From VAXT01 sp964591295 (lineage in GTDB: Bacteria; Actinomycetota; Thermoleophilia; Gaiellales; Gaiellaceae): a DNA stretch of 21,917 nt. Positions within the stretch are counted from its first letter, which is position 1. Each line of letters starts with the position of its first letter. The translations under genes and the position numbers were made by a program. The notes under the pieces are model-generated. The model was not told the origin of the DNA, searched no databases, and saw nothing but the letters and a program-made list of their open reading frames with translations. The DNA lies in contig CAZQAG010000037.1 in assembly GCA_964591295.1 (NCBI GenBank), positions 1 through 21,917 of the forward strand, in the 5' to 3' direction. Below are positions 12,560 through 19,980 of this stretch, piece by piece.

Positions 12560-14283
12560 CCGAGCGGGAGCTGCTCGGCCTCTCCGCCGCAGGCGGGGTT
12601 GCTGTCGGCCGCGCTCTGCTCCTGCGCGACGAGGCTCCCGCGGAGCAGGGTGACGGCGGACCGGAGGAGCAGCGCCGTGCAGCTCAGGCGCTCAGTGAAG
12701 TTGCCGCCGAGCTTGGTCGGAGCGCGGAGCGCCTCCGCGCGGAAGGCCGGGTCGACGAGGCGGAGATTCTCGAGTCGAATCGGCTCATGGCCGAGGATCC
12801 GGCGCTTGCGCAGGAGGTTCAGGCTCTCGCCGCAGAGACCGCCGCTGCGTCCGCCGTGCTACAGGCAACCGAACGGCACGCGGGGCTACTCGAGAGCCTC
12901 CCGGACGAGCTGCTCGCAGCGCGAGCCTCTGACATCCGTGGTCTCGGCCGTCGCGCCGCGCGCCTGCTCGCCGGTGAACCGGCTCAGGTCGCGCCTCTTC
13001 GCCCGGCCATCGTGATTGCGCGTGACCTCGGGCCCGCGGACATGGCGGATCTCGACCTCGTCGGCGGCCGGATCCGGGGCTTCGCTCTGGCAGAGGGCGG
13101 AGCGACTTCACACGCCGCGATCATGGCCCGCGCGCTGGGGCTCCCGCTCGTCGTCGGTCTGGGTGACGAGATCCTGACTGCTGCCGAAGGCGAGCTCGTC
13201 GCGCTCGACGGCGACGCAGGCTCGGCCGTCCTCGCCCCGGATGAGGAGAGGCTCGAGGGCTCGCTCCGCGCAGTCCACGAGCAGAGACGGTCTCGGCGCC
13301 GGCTGGCCGGGTCGCGAACGCTTCCGGCCGTGACCCGCGACGGGCGCAAGGTTCGCCTGCTCTGCAACGCGAGCACGCCCGCCGAGGTGAGTGCGGGGCT
13401 CGCGGCCGGGGCCGACGGCGTGGGGCTGCTCCGCACCGAGCTCGCCTTCCTCGAGACGGGGGACTGGCCGACCGACGCTCAGCACGAGCAAGCTCTGGAG
13501 CCGGCGCTGGCGCTCCTCACCGGCAGGATCGCGACCGTGCGCACGCTCGACTTCGGCGCCGACAAGACGCCGCCGTTCCTGGCAGGCATCGCCGAGCGTG
13601 GTCTCGCACTCTCGCTCGCCCATCCCGACCAGTTCGCAGCACAGTTGCGCGCGATCCTGGTTGCGGGCGGGTCAACCGCTTTGCGCGTGCTCCTCCCTCT
13701 CGTCCACGACGCCGAGCAGCTGAGAAGCGCTCGCGAGCTGCTGGACAGAGCGCTCGAGTCTGTCCAATGGAGCGGCCCGCGTCCTGCGCTCGGTGCCATG
13801 ATCGAGACGCCCGAGGCCGCGTCTCGCGCGGACGAGATTGCGGCGGACGCCGACTTCCTCTCGATCGGGACGAACGACCTCGTCCAGTACACGCTCGGCC
13901 TCGATCGTGAGCTTCCACTGGCGACCGTGCAGGCGGCAGCCGACCCGGAGGTGCTCGGTCACGTTGCCGAGGTCGTCAAGGCCGCCCGCGCACACGAGCT
14001 CACGGTCGAGGTCTGCGGCGAAGCGGCGGGGGAGGCCCCGCTCGTCGTTCTGCTCGTCGGGCTCGGAGTGGACGAGCTCAGCGTGGCTCCGGCCCGGCTG
14101 GACGAGGTTCGGACGATCGTCCGTCGGATCTCCGCGGCGAAGGCCGGACAGGCGGCTCGCTGGGCACTCGCAGCCGGGTCGGCGCGCCAGGCACTCGCGT
14201 TCGCGGACGACGTGCTGTCAGTCGGCGAGCCCGGCCACGACCGTGGCGAGCTGCTCGACGGCCTCGGCGGCGTCGTCGCCTGA
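12556..14283 (+). CDS. ptsI: PTS enzyme I (PEP-protein phosphotransferase)
   Basis: 575 residues, full enzyme I length, so not the truncated EI domain found at the end of some DhaM proteins. The phospho-acceptor is H186 in GGATSHAAIMARALGLPLVVG (split: GGATSHAAIMAR, LGLPLVVG). The PEP-binding barrel shows GADGVGLLRTE, DFGADK, MIETPEA, FLSIGTNDLVQYTLG and C487 in VCGEAAGE. It takes phosphate from PEP and gives it to HPr. It starts in a 4-nt ATGA overlap with dhaL, so this EI is co-made with the kinase and is probably dedicated to it. Its last 66 bp run antisense to the end of the HPr gene on the other strand. Whether the genome has a second, general EI cannot be seen. Confidence 0.93.
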   Translation: MTERELLGLSAAGGVAVGRALLLRDEAPAEQGDGGPEEQRRAAQALSEVAAELGRSAERLRAEGRVDEAEILESNRLMAEDPALAQEVQALAAETAAASAVLQATERHAGLLESLPDELLAARASDIRGLGRRAARLLAGEPAQVAPLRPAIVIARDLGPADMADLDLVGGRIRGFALAEGGATSHAAIMARALGLPLVVGLGDEILTAAEGELVALDGDAGSAVLAPDEERLEGSLRAVHEQRRSRRRLAGSRTLPAVTRDGRKVRLLCNASTPAEVSAGLAAGADGVGLLRTELAFLETGDWPTDAQHEQALEPALALLTGRIATVRTLDFGADKTPPFLAGIAERGLALSLAHPDQFAAQLRAILVAGGSTALRVLLPLVHDAEQLRSARELLDRALESVQWSGPRPALGAMIETPEAASRADEIAADADFLSIGTNDLVQYTLGLDRELPLATVQAAADPEVLGHVAEVVKAARAHELTVEVCGEAAGEAPLVVLLVGLGVDELSVAPARLDEVRTIVRRISAAKAGQAARWALAAGSARQALAFADDVLSVGEPGHDRGELLDGLGGVVA

Positions 14284-14487
14284 GGCCGAGAGCGTCAACT
14301 CGGTGCCCCCTGTCGCCCCGAGCCCGAGCACTTCGAGGATGCTCTTGGCGTTGGCGCGCTTTCCATTCGCCGCGACGAAGACGTCCGCGTTGAACCGCGC
14401 CGCCGCACGAACGAACGTACCTGCCGGCCGCGCGTGCAGCGGCACGTCTTCCGGCAGCATTGCCTGGAGCTCAGAACTTGGCGGCAC
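14218..14487 (-). CDS. HPr-family phosphocarrier protein
   Basis: 89 residues. The active site is H18 in LHARPAGTFVRAA, and KRANAKSILEVLGLGATGG includes the Ser that is the regulatory site in Firmicutes HPr (actinobacteria often lack the kinase). It carries phosphate from EI to DhaM. The GTG at 14487 is supported by GGGAGG (14499-14494) 6 nt upstream and lies inside the end of dhaM (17-nt overlap); ATG 14460 lacks a good Shine-Dalgarno. In E. coli the HPr domain is fused inside DhaM; here it is a separate protein. The gene converges on EI, overlapping it tail to tail by 66 bp. Confidence 0.92.
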   Translation of the reverse strand: MPPSSELQAMLPEDVPLHARPAGTFVRAAARFNADVFVAANGKRANAKSILEVLGLGATGGTELTLSASGDDAAEAVEQLATVVAGLAD

Positions 14488-14890
14488 TACGCGCCTCCCT
14501 GGCTGCTGCGGCGACTTCCTCCGGCGTCGCCCCGCCGGCTGCCGTGACTCCCGCGGCGACGGCGCCTTCGACGAGCGGCGCGTCGGCCACGACCACGCGC
14601 TCGAGCTCCTCTGGGGACAGTTCCTCCTGGGCGGCGCGAACAGCGAGCACCGAGCTGCCGAGATCCATCAGTACGACTGCGCCGGCGCCTGCTGCCGCCT
14701 CTCGAAGGGCGTCGAGAACGCGGCCTCCGTCGGTACCCAGCGAGCCGTCGCTGGCCCCCCCGATCGCTACGATCGGCACGCCTGGCCCAGCCACCTGAGC
14801 GACGAGCTCGGCCACTCCCTCGGCAATGGACGCACTGTGCGAGACGAGCACCAGACCCACGAAACCGTTCTCATCCGGCCTGGCGCTCAT
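14471..14890 (-). CDS. dhaM: DhaM EIIA-type phosphotransfer subunit
   Basis: 139 residues, the mannose-type EIIA domain alone. The phospho-acceptor is H18 in GLVLVSHSASIAEGVAELV; VPIVAIGGASDGSLGTD, VVLMDLGSSVLAV and VVVADAPLVEGAVAAG are diagnostic of DhaM. It receives phosphate from HPr and rephosphorylates ADP on DhaL. HPr and EI domains that are fused to DhaM in enterobacteria are encoded separately here. The ATG at 14890 lies only about 9 nt after a good -10 box, so the mRNA is probably leaderless or nearly so. Transcription diverges from iclR, with the shared operator between them. Confidence 0.93.
   Translation of the reverse strand: MSARPDENGFVGLVLVSHSASIAEGVAELVAQVAGPGVPIVAIGGASDGSLGTDGGRVLDALREAAAGAGAVVLMDLGSSVLAVRAAQEELSPEELERVVVADAPLVEGAVAAGVTAAGGATPEEVAAAAREARSAAKF
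14494..14499 (-). promoter_or_regulatory. Shine-Dalgarno GGGAGG fixing the HPr GTG start
   Basis: On the minus strand GGGAGG stands 6 nt before GTG 14487, within the last codons of dhaM. It decides for the longer HPr reading and for coupled translation. Confidence 0.7.
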
Positions 14891-14899
14891 CGGGTGCCT

Positions 14900-14928
14900 A
14901 TTCTACAATGTCGAACGTCATTCGACAA
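14900..14928 (-). promoter_or_regulatory. Promoter of dhaM-HPr, probably leaderless
   Basis: Minus-strand TTGTCG (14928-14923), a 17-bp spacer and TAGAAT (14905-14900), with the ATG 9 nt further on. The expected start of transcription falls within a few bases of the ATG. The operator dyad fills the spacer and overlaps the -35. Confidence 0.65.
14909..14927. promoter_or_regulatory. Predicted IclR operator TGTCGAA-CGTCA-TTCGACA
   Basis: A 7-bp perfect inverted repeat with a 5-bp centre in the 50-bp gap between dhaM and the IclR gene. It would block the dhaM promoter and lies just after a plus-strand TACAAT (14904-14909) that may be the iclR -10. The core recurs at the glpF promoter. Confidence 0.7.
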
Positions 14929-14940
14929 GCCTGAAAGCCA

Positions 14941-15708
14941 ATGATCCAGTCAGTCGATCGTGCGATCCGGATTCTGAAGGCTCTCGCAGCCGGTCCCGGA
15001 AGGCTGGGCGTGAGCGAGTTGTCCGATCGCCTGGGGCTTGCGAAGGGCACCGTCCACGGGTTGCTCAAGACACTCGTCGCCCACGGTGTGGTCGAGCAGC
15101 ACGCCGACAGTGACAAGTACCAACTCGGGCCCGAGCTGCTCCAGCTCAGCAACCGCTATCTCGACCTGAGCGACCTTCGCTCGCGCTCGCTCGCCTGGTC
15201 CGAGCTGCTGGCGATGCGTGTGAGCGAGGCCGTCCGCGTCGGAGCGCTCCACGGGGACGGCGTCCTCATCGTCCACCACGTCTTCCGTCCCGACTCGAGC
15301 CTGCAGATCCTCGAGGTCGGGGAGGTGCTGCCGATGCACGCCACCGCGCTTGGCAAGGCTGTTCTCGCCTACCTCCCGGGCGATGTCCAGCTCGACCTGA
15401 TCGGTGACGAACCGAGGAAGCTCACCGGGCACACGCTGATCACCCGGGCCGCGCTCAAGCGCGAGCTGACGACGATCCGGTCCCACGGGTATGCGGTCGA
15501 GCGTGAGGAGGCCGTGATCGGCGAGGCGGGAGTCGCCGCTCCGATCTTCAACAGCCGGACCGAGCCGATCGGCGCGGTCGGCATCGCAGGCCCCCGCTCC
15601 AGGCTCCTCCGCCGGGGAAACGAGCCGACGATCGCGGCTGCGGTGCTCGAGGCGGCCCGAGGCATCTCGCGCGACCTTGGCGCTCCGCGCTGGCCAGCCT
15701 CGGCCTGA
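14941..15708 (+). CDS. IclR-family transcriptional regulator of the dha locus
   Basis: 255 residues. N-terminal winged HTH at about 1-62 (SVDRAIRILKALA, VSELSDRLGLAKGTVHGLLKTL split over the helices, then YQLGPELLQLSNRYL). C-terminal IclR effector domain at about 75-250, with LPMHATALGKAVLAYLP and the sugar-acid/small-molecule pocket region EEAVIGEAGVAAPIF. It probably responds to glycerol, dihydroxyacetone or a phosphate of these, like GylR-type regulators of glycerol genes, though the ligand is not readable from sequence. It is divergent from dhaM with a dyad operator between, the classic autoregulatory arrangement. ATG 14941 has only a weak AAAG as Shine-Dalgarno. Confidence 0.92.
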   Translation: MIQSVDRAIRILKALAAGPGRLGVSELSDRLGLAKGTVHGLLKTLVAHGVVEQHADSDKYQLGPELLQLSNRYLDLSDLRSRSLAWSELLAMRVSEAVRVGALHGDGVLIVHHVFRPDSSLQILEVGEVLPMHATALGKAVLAYLPGDVQLDLIGDEPRKLTGHTLITRAALKRELTTIRSHGYAVEREEAVIGEAGVAAPIFNSRTEPIGAVGIAGPRSRLLRRGNEPTIAAAVLEAARGISRDLGAPRWPASA

Positions 15709-15748
15709 CTCGGCAAGGTTCGGCCTAGGCTTTTCCAGGCGCAGGCGC

Positions 15749-15754
15749 TAAAAA
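15749..15754 (+). promoter_or_regulatory. Candidate -10 box of the propeller gene
   Basis: TAAAAA ends 7 nt before ATG 15762, the spacing expected for a leaderless transcript. No Shine-Dalgarno is present and no clear -35 was found. Confidence 0.35.
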
Positions 15755-15761
15755 GATCGGC

Positions 15762-17291
15762 ATGGCCGGGCGATTCAGAGCGCTGGTACTCCCTGCGGGC
15801 GGCGTTGTGCTCGCGCTCGTGATCCTGCCGGCGGCGAGCGGGGCGCTCGGAGTCACGAAGCGGGCTAGCGTCGCGAGCGCAGGTACGCAGGGGAACCGGC
15901 ACAGCGTCGCCCCTGCGATCAGCGCCGACGGCCGCTTCGTGGCCTTCTACTCCGAAGCCTCGAATCTGGTCGACGGGGACACGAACGGCGCCAGAGACGT
16001 GTTCGTCCACGACCGCCAGGACGGCACGACCACGCGCATCAGCGTCGACGCGGGGGGCGCTCAGGGGAACAGTCACAGCTTCGCGCCGTCGATCAGCGGC
16101 GACGGACGTCTGGTTGCCTTCTATTCCGACGCATCGAACCTCGTGCCCGGAGACGGAAACAGCGCGGACGACGTCTTCGTCCGCGACCGTCAGAGCGGTG
16201 CGACAGAGCGCGTGAGCGTCTCCAGCGGCGGCGCCGAGGCCAACGCAGGAAGCCTCTCGCCTGCGCTCAGCGCGGACGGCCGCTACGTCGCCTTCCTCTC
16301 GGATGCCTCCAACCTGGCCGCGGGAGACACGAACGGCTTCCGAGACGTCTTCGTCCGCGACCGCGGGACGGGCGCGACAACGCGGGTCAGCGTGGACAGC
16401 GCGGGCGTCCAGGCCGCCGTCGGCAGCTTCAGCGTCGCGATCAGCGGCGACGGCCGGTTCGTTGCGTTTCACTCCTTCGCCGACAACCTGGTCGCCGACG
16501 ACACGAACGAGACTGCGGACGTCTTCGTCCACGACCGCCAGACTGGTGAGACGACGCGCGTCAGCGTGTTCGACGGCGGGGCCGAGGCCGACGGCGACAG
16601 TTTCAGACCCGCGCTCAGCGCCGACGGCCGCTTCGTCGCCTTCGACTCTGACTCCACGATCCTGGTTTGGGACGACCTCAACTTCGTCGCCGACGTCTTC
16701 GTCCATGACCGCCTGACCAACACGACGAGGCGGGTCAGCATCGACGACGGCGGAGGAGAGCCGACCTCTCTCAGCCAGAGACCCTCCATCAGCGGCGACG
16801 GCCGCTACGTCGCCTTCTACTCCGAGGCGGCGGACCTCGTCGCCGGCGATTCGAACGGTGCTTCGGACATCATCGTCCACGACCGCCAGAGCGGCGCGAC
16901 GACTCGGGTCAGCGTCGCGAACGCCGGCACGGAAGGAAACGGCGACAGTTTCAGGCCCGCGCTCAGCGCCGACGGCCGCATCGTCGCGTTCGATTCCAAC
17001 GCCACGAATCTCGTCGACGGCGACTCGAATCGGTTCAGCGATGTCTTCGCACGCGATCTGACGGCCGTGTCTCCTGTCCCGCCGCCGCCCCCGCAGTGCC
17101 GAGTCCCGAGAGTGGTCGGCCTGCGGCTGGCGACCGCGAGAACGCGCATTCGCAAGGCGAACTGCCGAGTTGGACGCGTGCGCCGCGCACGCTCGCGGCG
17201 AGTCGGCCGCGTGCTCTCGCAGAGCCCACGCGCCGGAGCCCGTCGTGCCAACGGCGCCAGGGTCAACCTGGTGGTCGGGCGGCGTAGATAG
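15762..17291 (+). CDS. Exported seven-bladed TolB-like propeller with PASTA tail
   Basis: 509 residues. A signal peptide (hydrophobic core LVLPAGGVVLALVILPA) is followed by seven PD40 blades of exactly 58 residues, each with S-A/G-DGR-x-VAF, NL-V-DD/GDTN and DVFVHDR-type signatures. A short Pro linker (PVPPPPPQ, ~438-445) joins a C-terminal PASTA-like domain (446-509) with VPRVVGLRLATARTRI and VLSQSPRAGAR landmarks; it has two Cys and is very basic. PASTA domains bind peptidoglycan in some proteins, so anchoring of the propeller at the cell wall is possible. The propeller itself is a likely protein-binding scaffold. No Tol-Pal genes are present, and the function is not known. Confidence 0.85.
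   Translation: MAGRFRALVLPAGGVVLALVILPAASGALGVTKRASVASAGTQGNRHSVAPAISADGRFVAFYSEASNLVDGDTNGARDVFVHDRQDGTTTRISVDAGGAQGNSHSFAPSISGDGRLVAFYSDASNLVPGDGNSADDVFVRDRQSGATERVSVSSGGAEANAGSLSPALSADGRYVAFLSDASNLAAGDTNGFRDVFVRDRGTGATTRVSVDSAGVQAAVGSFSVAISGDGRFVAFHSFADNLVADDTNETADVFVHDRQTGETTRVSVFDGGAEADGDSFRPALSADGRFVAFDSDSTILVWDDLNFVADVFVHDRLTNTTRRVSIDDGGGEPTSLSQRPSISGDGRYVAFYSEAADLVAGDSNGASDIIVHDRQSGATTRVSVANAGTEGNGDSFRPALSADGRIVAFDSNATNLVDGDSNRFSDVFARDLTAVSPVPPPPPQCRVPRVVGLRLATARTRIRKANCRVGRVRRARSRRVGRVLSQSPRAGARRANGARVNLVVGRRR
15870..17060 (+). repeat. Seven tandem 174-bp coding repeats
   Basis: The S-A/G-DGR codons begin at 15921, 16095, 16269, 16443, 16617, 16791 and 16965, always 174 bp apart with no indel. 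The second residue strictly alternates Ala, Gly, Ala, Gly, Ala, Gly, Ala, which suggests growth by duplication of two-blade (348-bp) units. Unit edges are arbitrary to a few codons. Confidence 0.85.
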
Positions 17292-17305
17292 CAAGACCTC
17301 GCTGG

Positions 17306-18472
17306 CTGAACCGCGGCGTCTTCTCGATCGGCACCGCCAGCTTCCTCGCCGATCTCGGCTACGAGGTGCCGACGTCTCTGCTCCCCGCCTTCCTGACGTC
17401 GACCTTGCGCGCGCCTGCCGCGGCGCTCGGCGTCATCGAGGGCGTGGCCGACGGTCTCGCGGGCCTTGCGCGCCTGGCGGGAGGAGCGCTCGCCGACGAT
17501 CCCCGACGCCGGCGGGCGACCGCGGTCGGCGGTTACACGGCAACCGCTGTCCTGACCGCGATGATCGGAGCGGCGACCGCGGTGTGGCAGGTCGCGGCGT
17601 TGCGGGTGGCAGGCTGGGTCGCGCGCGGCCTGCGCGGGCCTGCACGGAGCGCCCTGCTCGCCGACGTCGCGCCGCCGGAGGCCTACGGGCGTGCCTACGG
17701 ATTCGAGCGGATGATGGACAACCTGGGCGCGATCGGCGGGCCGCTGCTCGCCATCGGCCTCGTCGCAGTCGTCGGCATTCGGACTGCGATCTTGCTCTCC
17801 GTCGTTCCCGGGCTCCTCGCGGCGGGCGCGATCTTGCTCGCAATCAGGGCCGCTCCCAGGCTCGAGGAGCACGAGCGCCGGCCGCTCCGAATTCGCATCC
17901 GGCCCGTGCTCCGGGGCCCGCTCGGCCCCCTCTTCTACGGGATCACCGCGTTCGAGGTCGGAAACGCGGCGGCGACGCTCCTCATCCTGCGGGCGACAGA
18001 CGAGCTCTCGCCCAGCCACGGCCAAGGCGCGGCGATCAAGCTCGGCCTCGGGCTCTACGCGGGATACAACCTCGCGGCGGCGCTCGCGAGCCTGCCGGCC
18101 GGGCGGCTGCACGACCGCCGGGGGAGCATCGTCGTGCTCTCGCTCGGCGTCACGGCATTTCTCGTCGCCTATACCGGTTTCGCGCTCACCGGCGGAACGC
18201 TCGTCTTGCTGGTCGCCCTCTTCCTCCTCGCCGGGGCTGGCAAGGGCCTCGTCGAGACCGCGCAGCAGGCAGCCGTCGCGGTACTGGCACCGGTCGAGCT
18301 CCGCGGCTCGGCCTTCGGCGTCCTGGCGGCGATCCAGAGCTTCGGCAACCTCGCCGCATCGGCGACGGCGGGCGCGCTCTGGACGCTCGTCTCACCGCGG
18401 GCGGCTTTCTTCTACCTGTCCGCGTGGATGCTCGTGAGCCTGGTCGCCCTCACCCGGGCACGCGTCAGCTAG
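17306..18472 (+). CDS. MFS transporter, start codon uncertain
   Basis: About 388 residues with roughly twelve hydrophobic segments. Conserved stretches include FLADLGYEVP, LGVIEGVADGLAGLARL, RAGWVARGLRGPAR-type text (here VAGWVARGLRGPARSALL), YGRAYGFERMMDNLGAI and GRLHDRRGSIVVLSLG, typical of a drug/solute facilitator subfamily. Family-like sequence begins at WLNRGVFSIGTASFLAD, upstream of the first GTG (17366), which would cut TM1. The only candidates before it are CTG 17306, chosen here, and ATA 17288, which overlaps the preceding stop as ATAG. Neither has a Shine-Dalgarno. The substrate is unknown. It follows the propeller gene with no gap and converges on the helicase gene 9 nt beyond its stop. 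Confidence 0.75.
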   Translation: MNRGVFSIGTASFLADLGYEVPTSLLPAFLTSTLRAPAAALGVIEGVADGLAGLARLAGGALADDPRRRRATAVGGYTATAVLTAMIGAATAVWQVAALRVAGWVARGLRGPARSALLADVAPPEAYGRAYGFERMMDNLGAIGGPLLAIGLVAVVGIRTAILLSVVPGLLAAGAILLAIRAAPRLEEHERRPLRIRIRPVLRGPLGPLFYGITAFEVGNAAATLLILRATDELSPSHGQGAAIKLGLGLYAGYNLAAALASLPAGRLHDRRGSIVVLSLGVTAFLVAYTGFALTGGTLVLLVALFLLAGAGKGLVETAQQAAVAVLAPVELRGSAFGVLAAIQSFGNLAASATAGALWTLVSPRAAFFYLSAWMLVSLVALTRARVS

Positions 18473-18481
18473 CCGACGTGA

Positions 18482-19648
18482 TTACCACTTCGAGCGGCGC
18501 CCGCGGCGGCTCGTGTACAGGAGCTTTGCGCGCGCGGAGACCAAGCCGGACTGCTCGTACTGGTCGCCGTGCCCGAGCCTGCGGGCGACTCGGCTCGTGT
18601 CGGCCTGCTGCTCGGGGAGGACGAAGGTGATCGCCGTTCCGCTTCGGCCCGCTCGGCCGGTGCGGCCGGTGCGGTGCACGTACCCCTTGTCCTCTTCGGG
18701 TGGATCGAAGTTGATCACGTGCGTGATGTCATCCAGGTCGAGGCCTCGAGCTGCCACGTCGGTTGCGACCAGCGTCGCCACCTTGCCCCGCTCGAACTCG
18801 GACAGCGCCCGCTGGCGCGCCTTCTGGGTCATGTCTCCATGCATCGCCGCGGCCCGCACGCCGTGGCGCGCGAGCTTCTGGACGAGCCGGTCCGCGCCGC
18901 GCTTCGTTCTGACGAAGACGAGCGTGGACGCGGAGGAGCGGATGTGCTCGACGAGCGTCTCGACCTTCGAGTCCGAGGTCACCGCCACGAAGCGGTGCTC
19001 GATCTCACCCGGGTCGTTGGGCAGCAGGTCGGCTTCGAAGCGCGAAGGGCTGTTCGTGTAGGCGCGCGCGAGCTCGCCGGCCTCGCCGTCGAGCGTGGCC
19101 GAGAAGAACATCGTCTGCCGGTTCTGCGGTAGGCGGCGGACGATCCGGTCGACCTGGGGTTTGAACCCCATGTCGAGCATCCGGTCGGCTTCGTCGAGGA
19201 CGAAGGTCTGGACGCGGGACAGGTCGACGAGGCGCCGCTCCGCGAGGTCCTCCAGCCGTCCGGGCGTCGCGACGAGGATCTGCGCGCCCTTGGCACGGTT
19301 CGCCTGCGCCCGGAGGGGCAGGCCGCCGTACGTGGCCGCAACGGAGAGCCCCTTGGGCTTTCCGAGCCGCTCGAGCTCGGCGGTCACCTGCGCCGCGAGC
19401 TCGCGTGTCGGGACGAGCACGAGCGCCGTGGGGCAGGCATCGCCCGGCAGCGTACGCTCGACGATCGGCAGCGCGAAGGCGAGTGTCTTGCCCGATCCCG
19501 TTGGTGAGCGAGCGAGGACGTCGAGTCCTGCTAGCGCGTCGGGAAGGACGAGCTCCTGGATCCGGAACGGATGGTCGATTGAATTGGCTGCGAGGACGGC
19601 GACGACAGGTTGCGAAACGCCGAGTTCGCGAAAAGACTGCTTGGACAT
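18482..19648 (-). CDS. DEAD-box RNA helicase
   Basis: 388 residues, a helicase core with almost no tails. Motifs in order: Q-motif region PFRIQ (27-31), I SPTGSGKT (48-55), Ia PTRELA (80-85), Ib TPGR (128-131), II DEAD (152-155), III SAT (183-185), V TDVAARGLD, VI HRTGRTGR (325-332). It unwinds short RNA duplexes with ATP, in ribosome assembly or RNA decay. The ATG at 19648 has AAGGAG 9-10 nt upstream. The basic C-terminus (YTSRRGRRSKW) may help RNA binding. It is divergent from a cold-shock-domain module, which suggests a shared role in cold or RNA-structure stress; many such helicases are cold-induced. Confidence 0.95.
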   Translation of the reverse strand: MSKQSFRELGVSQPVVAVLAANSIDHPFRIQELVLPDALAGLDVLARSPTGSGKTLAFALPIVERTLPGDACPTALVLVPTRELAAQVTAELERLGKPKGLSVAATYGGLPLRAQANRAKGAQILVATPGRLEDLAERRLVDLSRVQTFVLDEADRMLDMGFKPQVDRIVRRLPQNRQTMFFSATLDGEAGELARAYTNSPSRFEADLLPNDPGEIEHRFVAVTSDSKVETLVEHIRSSASTLVFVRTKRGADRLVQKLARHGVRAAAMHGDMTQKARQRALSEFERGKVATLVATDVAARGLDLDDITHVINFDPPEEDKGYVHRTGRTGRAGRSGTAITFVLPEQQADTSRVARRLGHGDQYEQSGLVSARAKLLYTSRRGRRSKW

Positions 19649-19980
19649 GTAGTTCGACTCCTTATGGGTTCGAGACTTGCCGACCTCGAAACACCCGAAG
19701 GAGGAACGAGAAGCTCATCTCACCGGACGGCACGATTGCCGCTCCGTGCTCTCACAGTAGCACCAACCCCATTTTGAAAGGCGAAACCGGGCTGAGGGTC
19801 GCTTGCGGCGCCCGCTAGACTGTAGGCCTGTCTAATGCGAAACCGGTGGCGCGCCGCGCCCTCCGACTTCGTTGGGAGGTGCTTGCAAGCGGCTGGTGTC
19901 CCGGCTCAGAGCGTTGTTCCCCGGAGCGCGCCGCTGCCGCGAACTGACAAGCTAAAGCTTCGATCGAAAGGTTGGTACTG
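19649..19980. other. 332-bp divergent intergenic region / long 5' leader
   Basis: No gene is seen. The left side carries the helicase Shine-Dalgarno. On the plus strand TAGACT at 19816-19821 is a fair -10 (weak CTGAGG -35), which would give the small basic protein a leader of about 150 nt. That leader holds a hairpin CCTCC/GGAGG (19860-19864/19875-19879) with an inner UUCG, and small palindromes near 19950-19967. Long folded leaders are usual for cold-shock mRNAs. Confidence 0.4.
19816..19821 (+). promoter_or_regulatory. Candidate -10 box for the cold-shock module
   Basis: TAGACT with a possible -35 CTGAGG 18 bp upstream. It points toward the genes at 19981 and 20255. Confidence 0.4.

Noticed and set aside
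15870..17060. CRISPR-like array
   Set aside because: The repeats are 174-bp coding blades in one open frame, not short repeats with unique spacers.
15369..17294. 641-codon open frame on the minus strand opposite the IclR and propeller genes
   Set aside because: It mirrors the 174-bp repeats of the real plus-strand gene, has no domain, no RBS, and exists because GC-rich codon bias keeps the opposite frame open.
17170..18630. 486-codon plus-strand frame overlapping the MFS transporter
   Set aside because: Its product is Arg/Ala/Gly low-complexity text; the overlapping frame encodes clear transmembrane helices and conserved MFS motifs.
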